A DNA stretch of 14,611 bases from CAKSIN01 sp964423705 (GCA_964423705.1 CAYRGA010000042.1:1-14611), one strand, 5' to 3'. Counted from the first letter of the stretch, positions 6,137-13,493 are shown. Made by a program: numbers and translations. The notes: generated by a model from the sequence alone, not told the origin.

Positions 6137-7432
6137 TTATTTTATTTTGGAAAAAGCTTGCGACAAATCAGAGATTATGTCGTCTATGTGTTCGGTTCCG
6201 ATTGAAAGTCGAATGGTATTTTGCTTTATTCCTTGACTTTCAAGCTCCTCATCATTAAGCTGTGAGTGAGTCGTGGAAGCCGGATGTATAACCAGTGATT
6301 TAACATCAGCAACGTTGGCAAGCAGTGAGAAAATGTGCAGATTATCTATGAAGCTCTGTGCCTGCTCAGCCCCGCCTTTGATATTAAATGTAAATATCGA
6401 TGCTCCGCCCTTCGGAAAATACTTTTTGTAAAGCTTATGGTGCGGATGATTTTCAAGTGACGGATGATTTACGCTCTCGACACTTGGATGATTTGCCAGA
6501 AACTCTACAACCTTAAGTGTGTTTTCCACGTGTCTTTCCACACGCAGAGAAAGCGTTTCCAGTCCCTGCAAAAAGAGGAAGGAGTGCAGCGGTGCAAGGG
6601 TAGCACCGGTATCACGCAGAAGTATGGCTCTGATTTTGGTAACAAAAGCGGCGGCACCTACAGCTTTTGTAAAGCTTATGCCGTGATAGCTGGGATTCGG
6701 TTCAGTGATTGACGGAAATTTTCCGCTTGCCTCCCAGTCGAAATTGCCGCTGTCGACTATAACTCCGCCTATCGCCGTGCCGTGTCCGCCTATAAATTTG
6801 GTAGCGGAATGAACCACTATATCTGCACCGTACTCGATAGGCCGTACAAGGTATGGAGTGGCAAAGGTGGAATCAACCACGAGAGGAATGGCATGAGCGT
6901 GAGCGATTTTCGCTACCTTTTCAATGTCAATCAGTGTGGCATTCGGATTGCCGATGGTTTCTATAAAAATTGCTTTTGTCTTGTCGTTTATCGCATTTTC
7001 GAATGCGCCCTCTTCATCTGGATTTACAAATGTAGTTGTTATGCCGTACTGTACCAGTGTGTGGGCAAGTAAATTATAAGTTCCGCCGTAAATCGTCTGT
7101 GCCGATACTATATTGTCGCCGGAACCGGCAAGGTTTAAAAATGTATAGGTTATGGCAGCGGCACCGGAAGCGACACCAAGTGCCGCCACACCGCCCTCTA
7201 AAGCGGCAATTCTCTTTTCAAACGCATCTGTCGTGGAATTGGTAAGCCTTCCGTATATGTTTCCGGCATCGCTTAAATCAAAACGTGCTGCGGCGTGCGC
7301 AGAATTTTTAAAAACATATGATGTGGTCTGGTATATCGGTACAGCTCTGGCATCGGATGCCGAATCGGGTTCTTCCTGTCCCGCATGTAACTGGATGGTT
7401 TCAAATTTATAATTATCGTATGTATAGCTCAT
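6137..7432 (-). CDS. metY: O-acetylhomoserine sulfhydrylase (O-acetylhomoserine aminocarboxypropyltransferase)
   Basis: A PLP enzyme of the Cys/Met-metabolism family that makes homocysteine from O-acetyl-L-homoserine and sulfide, in the cytoplasm. Its 431 residues match the usual MetY length. Visible features are YGRLTN (60-65, phosphate and PLP contacts across the dimer), SGAAA (89-93), ETIGNP (158-163), VVDSTFATPYL (185-195, with the PLP-nitrogen Asp187), and SATKFIGGHG (209-218, with the Schiff-base Lys212). The opening KFETIQLHAGQEPD-like segment and the long ISFTKAVGAAAF region favour MetY over cystathionine gamma-synthase or gamma-lyase. The start is supported by AAAGGAG (complement of 7442-7448), nine bases upstream. 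It is transcribed alone from a strong promoter with a leader of about 150 nt holding a candidate leader peptide and a stem beside the start codon, suggesting control by sulfur amino acids (inference). Confidence 0.95.
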   Translation of the reverse strand: MSYTYDNYKFETIQLHAGQEEPDSASDARAVPIYQTTSYVFKNSAHAAARFDLSDAGNIYGRLTNSTTDAFEKRIAALEGGVAALGVASGAAAITYTFLNLAGSGDNIVSAQTIYGGTYNLLAHTLVQYGITTTFVNPDEEGAFENAINDKTKAIFIETIGNPNATLIDIEKVAKIAHAHAIPLVVDSTFATPYLVRPIEYGADIVVHSATKFIGGHGTAIGGVIVDSGNFDWEASGKFPSITEPNPSYHGISFTKAVGAAAFVTKIRAILLRDTGATLAPLHSFLFLQGLETLSLRVERHVENTLKVVEFLANHPSVESVNHPSLENHPHHKLYKKYFPKGGASIFTFNIKGGAEQAQSFIDNLHIFSLLANVADVKSLVIHPASTTHSQLNDEELESQGIKQNTIRLSIGTEHIDDIISDLSQAFSKIK

Positions 7433-7479
7433 TGTAAATTACTCCTTTTTTAATTTTTGTTTTATGAAAATAATTTACA
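7433..7479 (-). promoter_or_regulatory. Perfect inverted repeat flanking the metY ribosome binding site
   Basis: In transcript sense, TGTAAATTA (complement of 7471-7479) and TAATTTACA (complement of 7433-7441) are perfect 9-nt complements separated by 29 nt. The second arm fills the space between the GGAG and the ATG of metY. The first arm contains the stop codon of the candidate leader peptide. Folding would pair the bases between Shine-Dalgarno and start codon; a ribosome at the leader stop would keep the arms apart. The repeat is seen directly; the control role is inference. Confidence 0.5.
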
Positions 7480-7534
7480 GGCACATTCGACCGTTTCTGA
7501 AATTATGTCTCAGCATAAAAAATATAATGCGCAT
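7475..7534 (-). CDS. Candidate leader peptide upstream of metY
   Basis: A 19-codon open frame, MRIIFFMLRHNFRNGRMCL, then TAA. It lies about 50 nt after the predicted transcription start and ends 42 nt before the metY ATG. AAAGGAG (complement of 7545-7551) stands ten bases before its ATG, a good ribosome binding site at a slightly long spacing. It has three Met codons and one Cys codon, and the Met-Cys pair sits just before the stop. This placement recalls leader peptides that sense an amino acid, and it matches the product pathway of MetY. It carries no known domain. It could be chance, since 20-codon frames are common; the ribosome binding site, position and adjoining inverted repeat are what argue otherwise. 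Confidence 0.45.
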   Translation of the reverse strand: MRIIFFMLRHNFRNGRMCL

Positions 7535-7566
7535 AATATGAGTTCTCCTTTGGTGAATAGAATACA

Positions 7567-7585
7567 ATACCTATATAAATGGTAT
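7567..7585 (-). promoter_or_regulatory. Candidate repressor dyad at the metY transcription start
   Basis: ATACC and GGTAT form a 19-bp dyad with a 9-bp A/T spacer, centred just downstream of the -10 and overlapping the predicted start. ATACC/GGTAT-type ends occur in operators of Rrf2-family regulators, which include the cysteine repressor CymR, but the arms are only five bases long and the assignment is tentative. Confidence 0.3.
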
Positions 7586-7591
7586 GCATTA

Positions 7592-7620
7592 ATTATACAC
7601 ATAAATATATGCTTTGTCAA
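7592..7620 (-). promoter_or_regulatory. Consensus sigma-A promoter of metY
   Basis: On the - strand, TTGACA (complement of 7615-7620), a 17-nt spacer, TATAAT (complement of 7592-7597): a perfect match in both boxes. Transcription would start near 7585, so the mRNA leader before metY is about 150 nt. Confidence 0.85.
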
Positions 7621-7794
7621 GTGTAAAATTGCACTTATTATCGGTATTTTTGGTAATGTGCTGAATAAATAATATGACGTTTTTCGTTGAGAAACTGCAA
7701 TCTCAATGGAAAAATCAAACGGAACTTGCCGCCTTGAGAAGCGTGGGGTCATATCAATCTAGTTATATTGCCGTAACATAAAGAATATCTTGAA
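7621..7794. other. Gene-free region between the metY promoter and spmA
   Basis: No confident gene. A + strand frame at 7674-7781 could encode 35 residues but lacks a ribosome binding site. Inside it, TTGAGA (7687-7692) and TCTCAA (7701-7706) form a hairpin that extends with TTTTTC/GAAAAA arms after a bulge. Upstream of spmA, TCATATC (7749-7755) and CGTAACAT (7772-7779) are a loose match to a mother-cell sigma-E promoter, with a spacer of 16, slightly long. spmAB is sigma-E dependent in Bacillus; here this is only suggestive. Confidence 0.3.
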
Positions 7795-7810
7795 AAGGAG
7801 GGGGTGGCTT

Positions 7811-8383
7811 ATGCTTAATTATGTATGGATAGGAATGCTTATAATATCGTTTGCTGTTTCGTTTATAAACGGCAATGTAAATGAAGTTTGTGCCGCCGTG
7901 ACGGAGGGTTCCGAAGCTGCAGTACAGCTCGCTTTAAGCATGGCGGGCATAATGGCTTTTTGGACCGGAATGATGAAAATTGCCGAAAAATCCGGCTTGG
8001 TTTCGGTAATTGCAAAGTTCAGCTCACCGCTTATAAGGCTATTGTTTCCGGATGTCAGGGGGGATGAGGAGGCTTGCGGTGCGATAGCGATGAATATGAC
8101 AGCGAATTTTTTCGGAATGGGAAATGCCGCCACGCCTCTTGGCATAGAAGCTATGCGGCATTTGGACAAATATTCCGAAAACGGCAGAGCTACGAATTCA
8201 ATGTGTATGCTTGCTGTGGTAAATTCTGCTTCCATACAGCTTATTCCGTCCACATTGATTGCCATACGCTCGGCATATAAAAGCCGCGCTCCTGCCGAAA
8301 TAATTATCCCCATATGGATAGTGTCTGTCATTACGTTTTCAGTCGGCGTAATTTGTGCCAAAATTGCGGAGGTAAAAGCATGA
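7811..8383 (+). CDS. spmA: Spore maturation protein A
   Basis: A 190-residue integral membrane protein needed, with SpmB, for proper spore core dehydration in Bacillus and Clostridium. It belongs to the nucleoside-recognition (Gate) domain family. Hydrophobic spans lie near residues 4-20, 38-55, 135-155 and 165-185. The signature NMTANFFGMGNAATPLGIEA (95-114) and the following conserved VVNSASIQLIPST are clear. The start is the ATG at 7811, nine bases after AAGGAGG (7795-7801). An in-frame TTG at 7790 lies upstream of and partly overlaps the ribosome-binding region and is not the start. The stop overlaps the spmB start by four bases (ATGA), so the two are translationally coupled. The molecular activity is not known; transport of a small molecule has been suggested for the family. 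Confidence 0.95.
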   Translation: MLNYVWIGMLIISFAVSFINGNVNEVCAAVTEGSEAAVQLALSMAGIMAFWTGMMKIAEKSGLVSVIAKFSSPLIRLLFPDVRGDEEACGAIAMNMTANFFGMGNAATPLGIEAMRHLDKYSENGRATNSMCMLAVVNSASIQLIPSTLIAIRSAYKSRAPAEIIIPIWIVSVITFSVGVICAKIAEVKA

Positions 8384-8898
8384 GTGCAGCTGAAGCAATA
8401 GTACCGTTAATCATAAGCATAATTTTAATGCATGGAATTTTTAGCAAAACCGATGTCTATGGGGGTTTTACACTGGGTGCCGAAGACGGACTGAAAACGG
8501 CTGTCAAAATAATTCCGCAGCTTGTGGGACTTTTGGTAGCTGTGAGGGCATTGAATGCATCGGGCGCACTTGAAATACTGCATAAAATCGTAAAGCCGTT
8601 GGCTGTGGTACTTCATTTTCCGGCAGAGCTTGTACCGTTTTCATTGCTCCGACCCGTATCGGGAAGCGGTTCGCTGGCTATGGCGACCGATATATTCAAA
8701 ATGCATGGCCCTGATTCATTTTTCGGTAGGGCGGTGTCGGTGATGATGGGCTCTACCGAAACGACGTTTTATACAGTCGCGGTGTATTTTGGTGCCGTAA
8801 GGTGCAAAAACACCAGACATACTCTCAAATGCGCGCTTTTTGCCGATGTGGTAGGCGCGTTTGTAAGCGTCGCGGTTTGCAAAGTATTCTTTAAGTAA
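8380..8898 (+). CDS. spmB: Spore maturation protein B
   Basis: A 172-residue membrane protein, the partner of SpmA and a member of the same Gate-domain family. Conserved parts are KTDVYGGFTLGAEDGLKTAV (near 25-45), the hydrophobic IIPQLVGLLVAVRAL, LLRPVSGSGSLAMATDIF and MMGSTETTFYTVAVYFG. The start is the ATG at 8380, seven bases after GGAGG (8368-8372), overlapping the spmA stop. A longer in-frame extension upstream to 8314 lies inside spmA and has no ribosome binding site. The pair ends in its own terminator. It faces the gerW operon, unlike the collinear arrangement near scpAB in Bacillus subtilis. Confidence 0.95.
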   Translation: MSAAEAIVPLIISIILMHGIFSKTDVYGGFTLGAEDGLKTAVKIIPQLVGLLVAVRALNASGALEILHKIVKPLAVVLHFPAELVPFSLLRPVSGSGSLAMATDIFKMHGPDSFFGRAVSVMMGSTETTFYTVAVYFGAVRCKNTRHTLKCALFADVVGAFVSVAVCKVFFK

Positions 8899-8915
8899 AA
8901 TTTATTGACATAATT

Positions 8916-8948
8916 AATGCGGCTGCATATTTTACAGCCGCATTTTAA
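8916..8948 (+). terminator. Rho-independent terminator after spmAB
   Basis: AATGCGGCTG (8916-8925) pairs perfectly with CAGCCGCATT (8935-8944) around a 9-nt loop and is followed by a short T run, 17 bases after the spmB stop. Confidence 0.9.
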
Positions 8949-8974
8949 GCGATATTTTTTATCATAAATAGATT

Positions 8975-9014
8975 TGCAAGCTGTACCGTCATATTAATGG
9001 CGGTGCAGCTTGCA
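8975..9014. terminator. Second strong hairpin between spmB and gerW
   Basis: TGCAAGCTGTACCG (8975-8988) pairs with CGGTGCAGCTTGCA (9001-9014) over 14 positions around a 12-nt loop. There is one G-U on the + strand, which is a C-A mismatch on the - strand. It sits seven bases beyond the gerW stop and probably helps end the gerW operon, although the following T tract on the - strand is weak (AAATCTATTT). Confidence 0.6.
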
Positions 9015-9020
9015 TTTGAG

Positions 9021-9479
9021 TTACAGTTCTATTTCCGAGATAGGTTCGTCGTTATTGGTGTTTGCCTTCTTATCGGCCTTTTTTTCATTATGCTTATCAA
9101 TCATTTCGTTTGCGAATTTATTGAATTTATTTATTAAATCCGGAACCAAATCGATAAGCTTATCCACCGTTGTGGCAGAGTTTGAAATGGGGAGCAGTTT
9201 AATCTGTTCGCTGTTCACGACCAGAAATGCTACAGGATTTATGCTCACACCGCCGCCGCTTCCGCCGCCGAACATGGCGTTATCGTCGGCTTTTTCCGAC
9301 TTCTTCGCATTAAATTCGCTGCCGCCTGCGCCGAAGCCGAAGGCAACCTTTGAAATTGGGATGATAGTTGTTCCGTCAGCCGTGGTAACGGGGGAGCCGA
9401 CAATGGTATTTACATCTACCATTTGCCTTATGTGCTCCATAGCTTCATTCATTAATCCTTCAATGGGATGATTTGACAT
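9021..9479 (-). CDS. gerW: GerW/YtfJ family sporulation protein
   Basis: A 152-residue soluble protein of the Spore_YtfJ family. In Bacillus, GerW is made during sporulation and is needed for normal germination with L-alanine; the biochemical activity is unknown. The family signature is complete: VGSPVTTADGTTIIPISKV (27-45), the glycine-rich FGFGAGGSEF (47-56), GGGSGGGVSINPVAFLVV (71-88) and QIKLLPI (92-98). The C-terminal 40 residues are charged and lysine-rich and probably flexible. The start ATG at 9479 follows AAAGGCGGCG, a less perfect ribosome binding site than its neighbours have. It is the last gene of the lysA operon; 51 bases separate it from the DUF2953 gene, a pairing that is also found in Bacillus (ytfI-ytfJ). 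Confidence 0.93.
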   Translation of the reverse strand: MSNHPIEGLMNEAMEHIRQMVDVNTIVGSPVTTADGTTIIPISKVAFGFGAGGSEFNAKKSEKADDNAMFGGGSGGGVSINPVAFLVVNSEQIKLLPISNSATTVDKLIDLVPDLINKFNKFANEMIDKHNEKKADKKANTNNDEPISEIEL

Positions 9480-9530
9480 ATTATCGCCGCCTTTATTATT
9501 TAATAGGAGTATGCACTCCGAATTTTTATT

Positions 9531-10142
9531 TTATACGGATTTTTTCTTTTTTGTATATCTTTTATATGTTATATATACTCTCAAAAGCACGCCTATAACA
9601 TTGATTAATTTGAAGCAGAATATACCTTTTCCGCTTGAGCAAAATCCGCTCTTATCAAAGACCGGGACTACTTCAAATTTGTGTTCATATACTGTTCCGA
9701 CAGTAGAGATGAGTGCCAACGCATTATACAGCAGAGCCCACAAAAGTCCTGTGGCTATTCCGGTTTGCATTGCATCAAAAAGACCGAATTTTATATAAAT
9801 CTCCATGTCCCTTGCGGCAATGCATTTTTTAATCTTATATTTATTTTTTGAATAAACGGCTTTAACCATTGCGATGCTGTCCGCAAGTGATTTTATCTTA
9901 TCAATGAGCTTTTCTCCTTTTTCCTCGGTATCCTTTTCATGTTTTTTATCCTTTTCAGAGAAAATCGGCACGCTCTTGCCATCAGTTTTAAATACCTGTC
10001 TTCCGAAAATCGAAACAACGACGGACAGCGTAAGCTTTTCACCCTCGTTTTTGCAATAGCTTATTTCAAGCTTGATTTTTGCAAAAAGCGGTAGGAGAAG
10101 AATTAATATTGTTATTACGGTTATTGCATAAAATATATACAA
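9531..10142 (-). CDS. DUF2953 family membrane protein
   Basis: 203 residues. An N-terminal membrane span (about 4-21) is followed by a beta-rich part, a highly charged lysine/glutamate stretch (63-85), and the DUF2953 signature FGLFDAMQTGIATGLLWALL (119-138), which also forms a hydrophobic hairpin. A further hydrophobic segment precedes the basic tail KRYTKKKKSV. The start is a TTG at 10142, the only usable start near an excellent GGAGG (complement of 10150-10154) seven bases upstream; the next in-frame ATG is 90 codons in. It lies 18 bases after scpB in the operon and directly before gerW. Its neighbours suggest a part in sporulation, but the family has no assigned biochemical role. Confidence 0.85.
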   Translation of the reverse strand: MYIFYAITVITILILLLPLFAKIKLEISYCKNEGEKLTLSVVVSIFGRQVFKTDGKSVPIFSEKDKKHEKDTEEKGEKLIDKIKSLADSIAMVKAVYSKNKYKIKKCIAARDMEIYIKFGLFDAMQTGIATGLLWALLYNALALISTVGTVYEHKFEVVPVFDKSGFCSSGKGIFCFKLINVIGVLLRVYITYKRYTKKKKSV

Positions 10143-10160
10143 AATTATTCCTCCAGCGGT

Positions 10161-10775
10161 TTATTTTGCCTCGGTATCCTCGGTTTTTATTTCAAAATCC
10201 GAGAACTTTTGCTGTTCGTCATTGATATAATTTTCGATTTGGTTATTAAGACCTTCAAAGCTGTATTCCTTGTCTATATCCGGTAGCTCCGATAGTGACG
10301 AAAGGTTAAAGCACCTTAAAAATTCCTCGGTAGTTCCGAAAAGTATCGGACGTCCCGGCGCATCCAGTCTGCCGACCTCCTCCACCAAGCCCGCGCCTAC
10401 CAGATTGTTAAGAGGGCCGTCGGAATTTACACCGCGTATAAATTCTATGGTTCCACGGGTGACGGGCTGATTGTATGCCACGACCGATAGCACTTCCAAA
10501 CCTGCATTTGTGAGGGAGGCTCTGCGGTTTTTCTCGCGCAGAATGTGGATGTAATCGTAATACTCCCTTTTGGTGCACAGCTGATAGCTGTCTTCGAGCT
10601 GTATGATATGTATGCCGCGATTTGAATCGTTGTCGTATTCATCTTTTAATTCCCATATCAGCTTGGTCACTTCTTTTTCGGGCATTTCCAAAACGTCACT
10701 GAGTCTTTTAACAGGTACGGAATTACCGCTTGCAAAAAGCAACCCTTCCAATATGGCTTTCGGATTTCTATTCAT
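10161..10775 (-). CDS. scpB: Segregation and condensation protein B
   Basis: A 204-residue winged-helix protein that dimerises and binds ScpA in the SMC-ScpAB condensin complex, which organises and separates the chromosome. N-terminal KAILEGLLFASG (6-17) starts the first winged helix. The second contains GLEVLSVVAYNQPVTRGTIE (92-111), then RGVNSDGPLNNLVGAGLVEE and GRPILFGTTEEFLRCF (141-156), all typical. The C-terminal 45 residues are acidic and poorly conserved, as usual. Its ATG overlaps the scpA stop by eight bases, so translation is coupled. Confidence 0.96.
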   Translation of the reverse strand: MNRNPKAILEGLLFASGNSVPVKRLSDVLEMPEKEVTKLIWELKDEYDNDSNRGIHIIQLEDSYQLCTKREYYDYIHILREKNRRASLTNAGLEVLSVVAYNQPVTRGTIEFIRGVNSDGPLNNLVGAGLVEEVGRLDAPGRPILFGTTEEFLRCFNLSSLSELPDIDKEYSFEGLNNQIENYINDEQQKFSDFEIKTEDTEAK

Positions 10776-11547
10776 TTAATTCACCGCTGATATTAGATAG
10801 TATTTCCTCGGCGGAGGCGTCCGCGTTGTCGCCGAGTCTGATAAGTATTTTGTCGTTTTCTTCGTAGGTATATATTTGATTAAGCTTCATAAGCTCAAGA
10901 ATCGCCAGAAAAATTGCGACGATTTCATTCTTGTGGTGAGCATCCTCAAATATATTTTCAAACTTTACTTTCTTTTCTTTTTTTAATTTATAGATAAGCT
11001 TTCCTGCTTTTTCTTTTACCGATACAGGCTCTCTGCCAACTATTCCCGTAAAATTGGATTTCGGCGGGGGTGCACGTCGCTCATTTTTTTCCAGAACAGT
11101 CATAAATGCCGAATACAGCTTTTGCGGGTCAAGATTTTCGTATTTTCTTTTAACGGTCGCTTTGCCGATTTTTTCTTCTTCTTTAAAATAACTGAATGTA
11201 CCGTCAAACTGCATGTTTCGGAATTTCTCCGATATAATCTTCATCCGTGCGCGCTCCTTGAGAGCCTCGGTGAGATTGTTTGCTATGTCCTCGCTGTCAT
11301 CCTTTTCGTCCTCGTGCTTCGGCAGCAGTGCCTTTGATTTAATATACAGCAGATTTGATGCCACAACCAAGAAATCCGTCGAGATATCGAGGTCGGCATT
11401 TTCCATTTGATTCAGATAATCGATGTACTGTTCAGTTATTTCTATAAGAGATACTGTGCATATGTCAAGCTTATTCTTTTTTATAAGGTGCTCCAGTAAA
11501 TCCAGAGGACCCTCAAAAACCGGTAGTTTAAAAATAAAATTTTCCAT
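10768..11547 (-). CDS. scpA: Segregation and condensation protein A
   Basis: The kleisin subunit of bacterial condensin, 259 residues, bridging the SMC heads and binding an ScpB dimer. The N-terminal signature FKLPVFEGPLDLLEHLI (6-22) with KNKLDI, and ISTDFLVVASNLLYIKSKALLP (about 55-76), form the SMC-neck-binding helical domain. The middle is charged and helical. The C-terminal winged helix (IVAIFLAILELMKLNQI, near 208-224) contacts the other SMC head. Its start codon shares one base with the stop of the upstream M50 gene (TAATG), giving tight coupling. Confidence 0.96.
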   Translation of the reverse strand: MENFIFKLPVFEGPLDLLEHLIKKNKLDICTVSLIEITEQYIDYLNQMENADLDISTDFLVVASNLLYIKSKALLPKHEDEKDDSEDIANNLTEALKERARMKIISEKFRNMQFDGTFSYFKEEEKIGKATVKRKYENLDPQKLYSAFMTVLEKNERRAPPPKSNFTGIVGREPVSVKEKAGKLIYKLKKEKKVKFENIFEDAHHKNEIVAIFLAILELMKLNQIYTYEENDKILIRLGDNADASAEEILSNISGELNE

Positions 11548-12173
11548 TAAAAAATCAACCCAATAATAGAACCTATTAAACTGCTTATGCTGCTCTGCAT
11601 AACTGCGAGTATCGGATTTAAAAATCCTGAATAGCAGAGGAGTATAAGTATTATAAACGAATACTTTTCCACACGATAAAAATACTCTCGGTATCTGTAC
11701 GGCAGAAATTCCAGCAATATCTTCGAGCCGTCGAGCGGCGGTATCGGTATAAGGTTAAATACCATCAAACCGATGTTTATAGCTTCACTTATATAGAAAA
11801 CCTGATATAAAAACAATGCTATGTTTGAATATACCATGTATCTTGCTACGATTTCGGCTATAATGGCACTGATTAGCGCAAGTATAAAATTCATAAACGG
11901 TCCGGCGAGGCTCACCACGATTATTCCGGCTCTTTGGTTTTTGAAGTTGTACGGATTTATGCGTACAGGCTTCGCCCAGCCGAATCTGAAAAACAGCAGA
12001 CACAGAGTTCCTATCGGGTCCATGTGGTCGAACGGATTAAGGCTCAGTCTGCCGTCGTATTTGGCAGTATTGTCGCCCATTTTATATGCGGCGTAGCCGT
12101 GTGCAAATTCATGCATGGACAGTGCCAGCAAAAGACCCGGTACACTGAGCAGCAAACTTATTAAGTAGTCCAT
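11547..12173 (-). CDS. Site-2 protease family membrane metalloprotease (M50)
   Basis: A 208-residue polytopic protein with the zinc motif HEFAH (21-25) in the first membrane segment and the second metal-site motif NLIPIPPLDGSKI (140-152, Asp148) in a later one. GWAKPVRINP (65-74) and SLAGPFMN (88-95) are further family marks. It lacks PDZ or CBS domains, so it belongs to the small YwhC-like group rather than RseP or typical SpoIVFB. Such proteases cut substrates within the membrane; the substrate here is unknown. The start is taken as the ATG at 12173, nine bases after AAGGAG. An in-frame TTG two codons earlier is only three bases from that site. It lies 18 bases after lysA and overlaps scpA by one base; this M50-scpA-scpB order is common in Clostridia. 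Confidence 0.93.
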   Translation of the reverse strand: MDYLISLLLSVPGLLLALSMHEFAHGYAAYKMGDNTAKYDGRLSLNPFDHMDPIGTLCLLFFRFGWAKPVRINPYNFKNQRAGIIVVSLAGPFMNFILALISAIIAEIVARYMVYSNIALFLYQVFYISEAINIGLMVFNLIPIPPLDGSKILLEFLPYRYREYFYRVEKYSFIILILLCYSGFLNPILAVMQSSISSLIGSIIGLIF

Positions 12174-12191
12174 GTTCAAAATCTCCTTAAA

Positions 12192-13493
12192 CTAAAATAT
12201 ATCATTTCTGATTATATCCTCGTAGGTTTCTCTTTTTACGGCAATATTGACCTCACCGTCACGCACCATAATCACGGGCGGACGCGGGATTCTGTTGTAA
12301 TTGCTTGACATTGAATAATTGTATGCACCCGTCGACATAACGGCTAAAATATCGCCCGATTCAGCCTTTGGCAGGAATGCATCCTTAATTATTATGTCAC
12401 CGGATTCACAGCATTTTCCGCATACTGTGACGGTTTCGCACGGTGTATCATCTGCGCGGTTTGCCAAAACACCGTCGTACAACGAATCATATAGAATATA
12501 GCGGGGATTGTCCGCCATACCGCCGTCAACCGAAACGTATTTGCGAACACCGGGGATATCCTTAATGTTTCCTATTGTATAAAGTGTTATTCCCGCATCG
12601 CCTACGATGGAACGTCCCGGCTCCATGAGGACGAAGGGCAATTTAAGCTTCTTTTCTTCGCATAATTCTTTTATCCTTTCGGAAATAACCTTGATGTATT
12701 CTTCATATTGTATCGGCTTATCCTCGCGTGTATAGCTTATACCGAAGCCGCCGCCCAAATTCAGCTGTTCGACTTCGACAGCAAGCTCGTTTTTGATTTT
12801 TTCGCAAAAGTCTATCATAACCTCAGCTGCAGCCTTAAACGGTTCAAGTTCAAAAATCTGAGAACCGATATGGCAGTGTAAGCCGACAATTTTAAGATTT
12901 TTTAAGCCTTTGGCATATTTGATGATATCAAATGCTTCGCCGTTTTCAATCGCAAAGCCGAATTTTGAATCTATCTGACCTGTACTTATAAATTCGTGAG
13001 TGTGTGCTTCAATTCCGGGTTTAATGCGGAACATTACATTGCTTACAGTATCGTATCGGCGGCTTAAATCGTCTATAATATCAAGCTCAAGTCGGCTGTC
13101 TGCAACGAATACACCTATCTTGTTTTTAATCGCAAGTTCTATTTCGTCGAAGCCTTTGTTATTGCCGTGAAAATATATTTTAGATGGGTCAAAGCCTGCC
13201 TTTAGTGCTGTATAAAGCTCTCCGCCGGATACCACGTCAACTCCCAGACCCTCCTGAGCGGCAAGCTTATACATGTATGCTGCTGAAAGTGCTTTGCTCG
13301 CGTAAAGTGCCAGCCCGTTTGAATTATAGTATTTATCTACAGCGTTTTTATAAGCACGCATGTTCGTGCGGATTCGTTCTTCATCCATAACATAAAGCGG
13401 TGTTCCGTATTCTTTTGCAAGCTCACAGGTATCACAGCCGGATATTTCCAGATGATTTTTGTCATTAATTTTAAGATGTTCGTGTGCGTACAT
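12192..13493 (-). CDS. lysA: Diaminopimelate decarboxylase
   Basis: A PLP enzyme of the alanine-racemase fold type that converts meso-2,6-diaminopimelate to L-lysine, the last step of lysine synthesis. The 433 residues include the Schiff-base lysine in YASKAL (K67), HCHIGSQ (206-212), the PLP-phosphate loop GGGFG (247-251), EPGRS (291-295), the active-site CCESGD (361-366, with Cys362 the expected cross-subunit catalytic Cys), and GAYNYSMSSNYN (389-400). GGGAGGT (complement of 13504-13510) supports the ATG at 13493. It is first in a six-gene operon, so lysine synthesis shares a transcript with condensin and spore genes. The leader of about 105 nt is too short for a lysine riboswitch but has a stable hairpin. 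Confidence 0.96.
   Translation of the reverse strand: MYAHEHLKINDKNHLEISGCDTCELAKEYGTPLYVMDEERIRTNMRAYKNAVDKYYNSNGLALYASKALSAAYMYKLAAQEGLGVDVVSGGELYTALKAGFDPSKIYFHGNNKGFDEIELAIKNKIGVFVADSRLELDIIDDLSRRYDTVSNVMFRIKPGIEAHTHEFISTGQIDSKFGFAIENGEAFDIIKYAKGLKNLKIVGLHCHIGSQIFELEPFKAAAEVMIDFCEKIKNELAVEVEQLNLGGGFGISYTREDKPIQYEEYIKVISERIKELCEEKKLKLPFVLMEPGRSIVGDAGITLYTIGNIKDIPGVRKYVSVDGGMADNPRYILYDSLYDGVLANRADDTPCETVTVCGKCCESGDIIIKDAFLPKAESGDILAVMSTGAYNYSMSSNYNRIPRPPVIMVRDGEVNIAVKRETYEDIIRNDIF

Noticed and set aside
7749..7779. Sigma-E-like promoter for spmAB
   Set aside because: Only five of eight bases fit the -10 and the spacer is long; kept as a remark in the intergenic entry rather than as a feature.
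7674..7781. A 35-codon + strand frame upstream of spmA with gene-like codon choice
   Set aside because: No ribosome binding site before the ATG and no recognisable sequence; it overlaps the hairpin at 7687-7706 and the probable spmA promoter region.
7819..8361. A 180-codon open frame on the - strand across spmA
   Set aside because: It is antisense to the clearly identified spmA and shows no family features or ribosome binding site.
9010..9471. A 153-codon + strand open frame opposite gerW
   Set aside because: It is the antisense shadow of gerW, whose family signature is complete on the other strand.
9506..9519. GGAGT-ATGC-ACTCC hairpin between the DUF2953 gene and gerW
   Set aside because: A five-pair stem without a T run is too weak for a terminator; it may slightly affect gerW expression, but nothing more can be supported.
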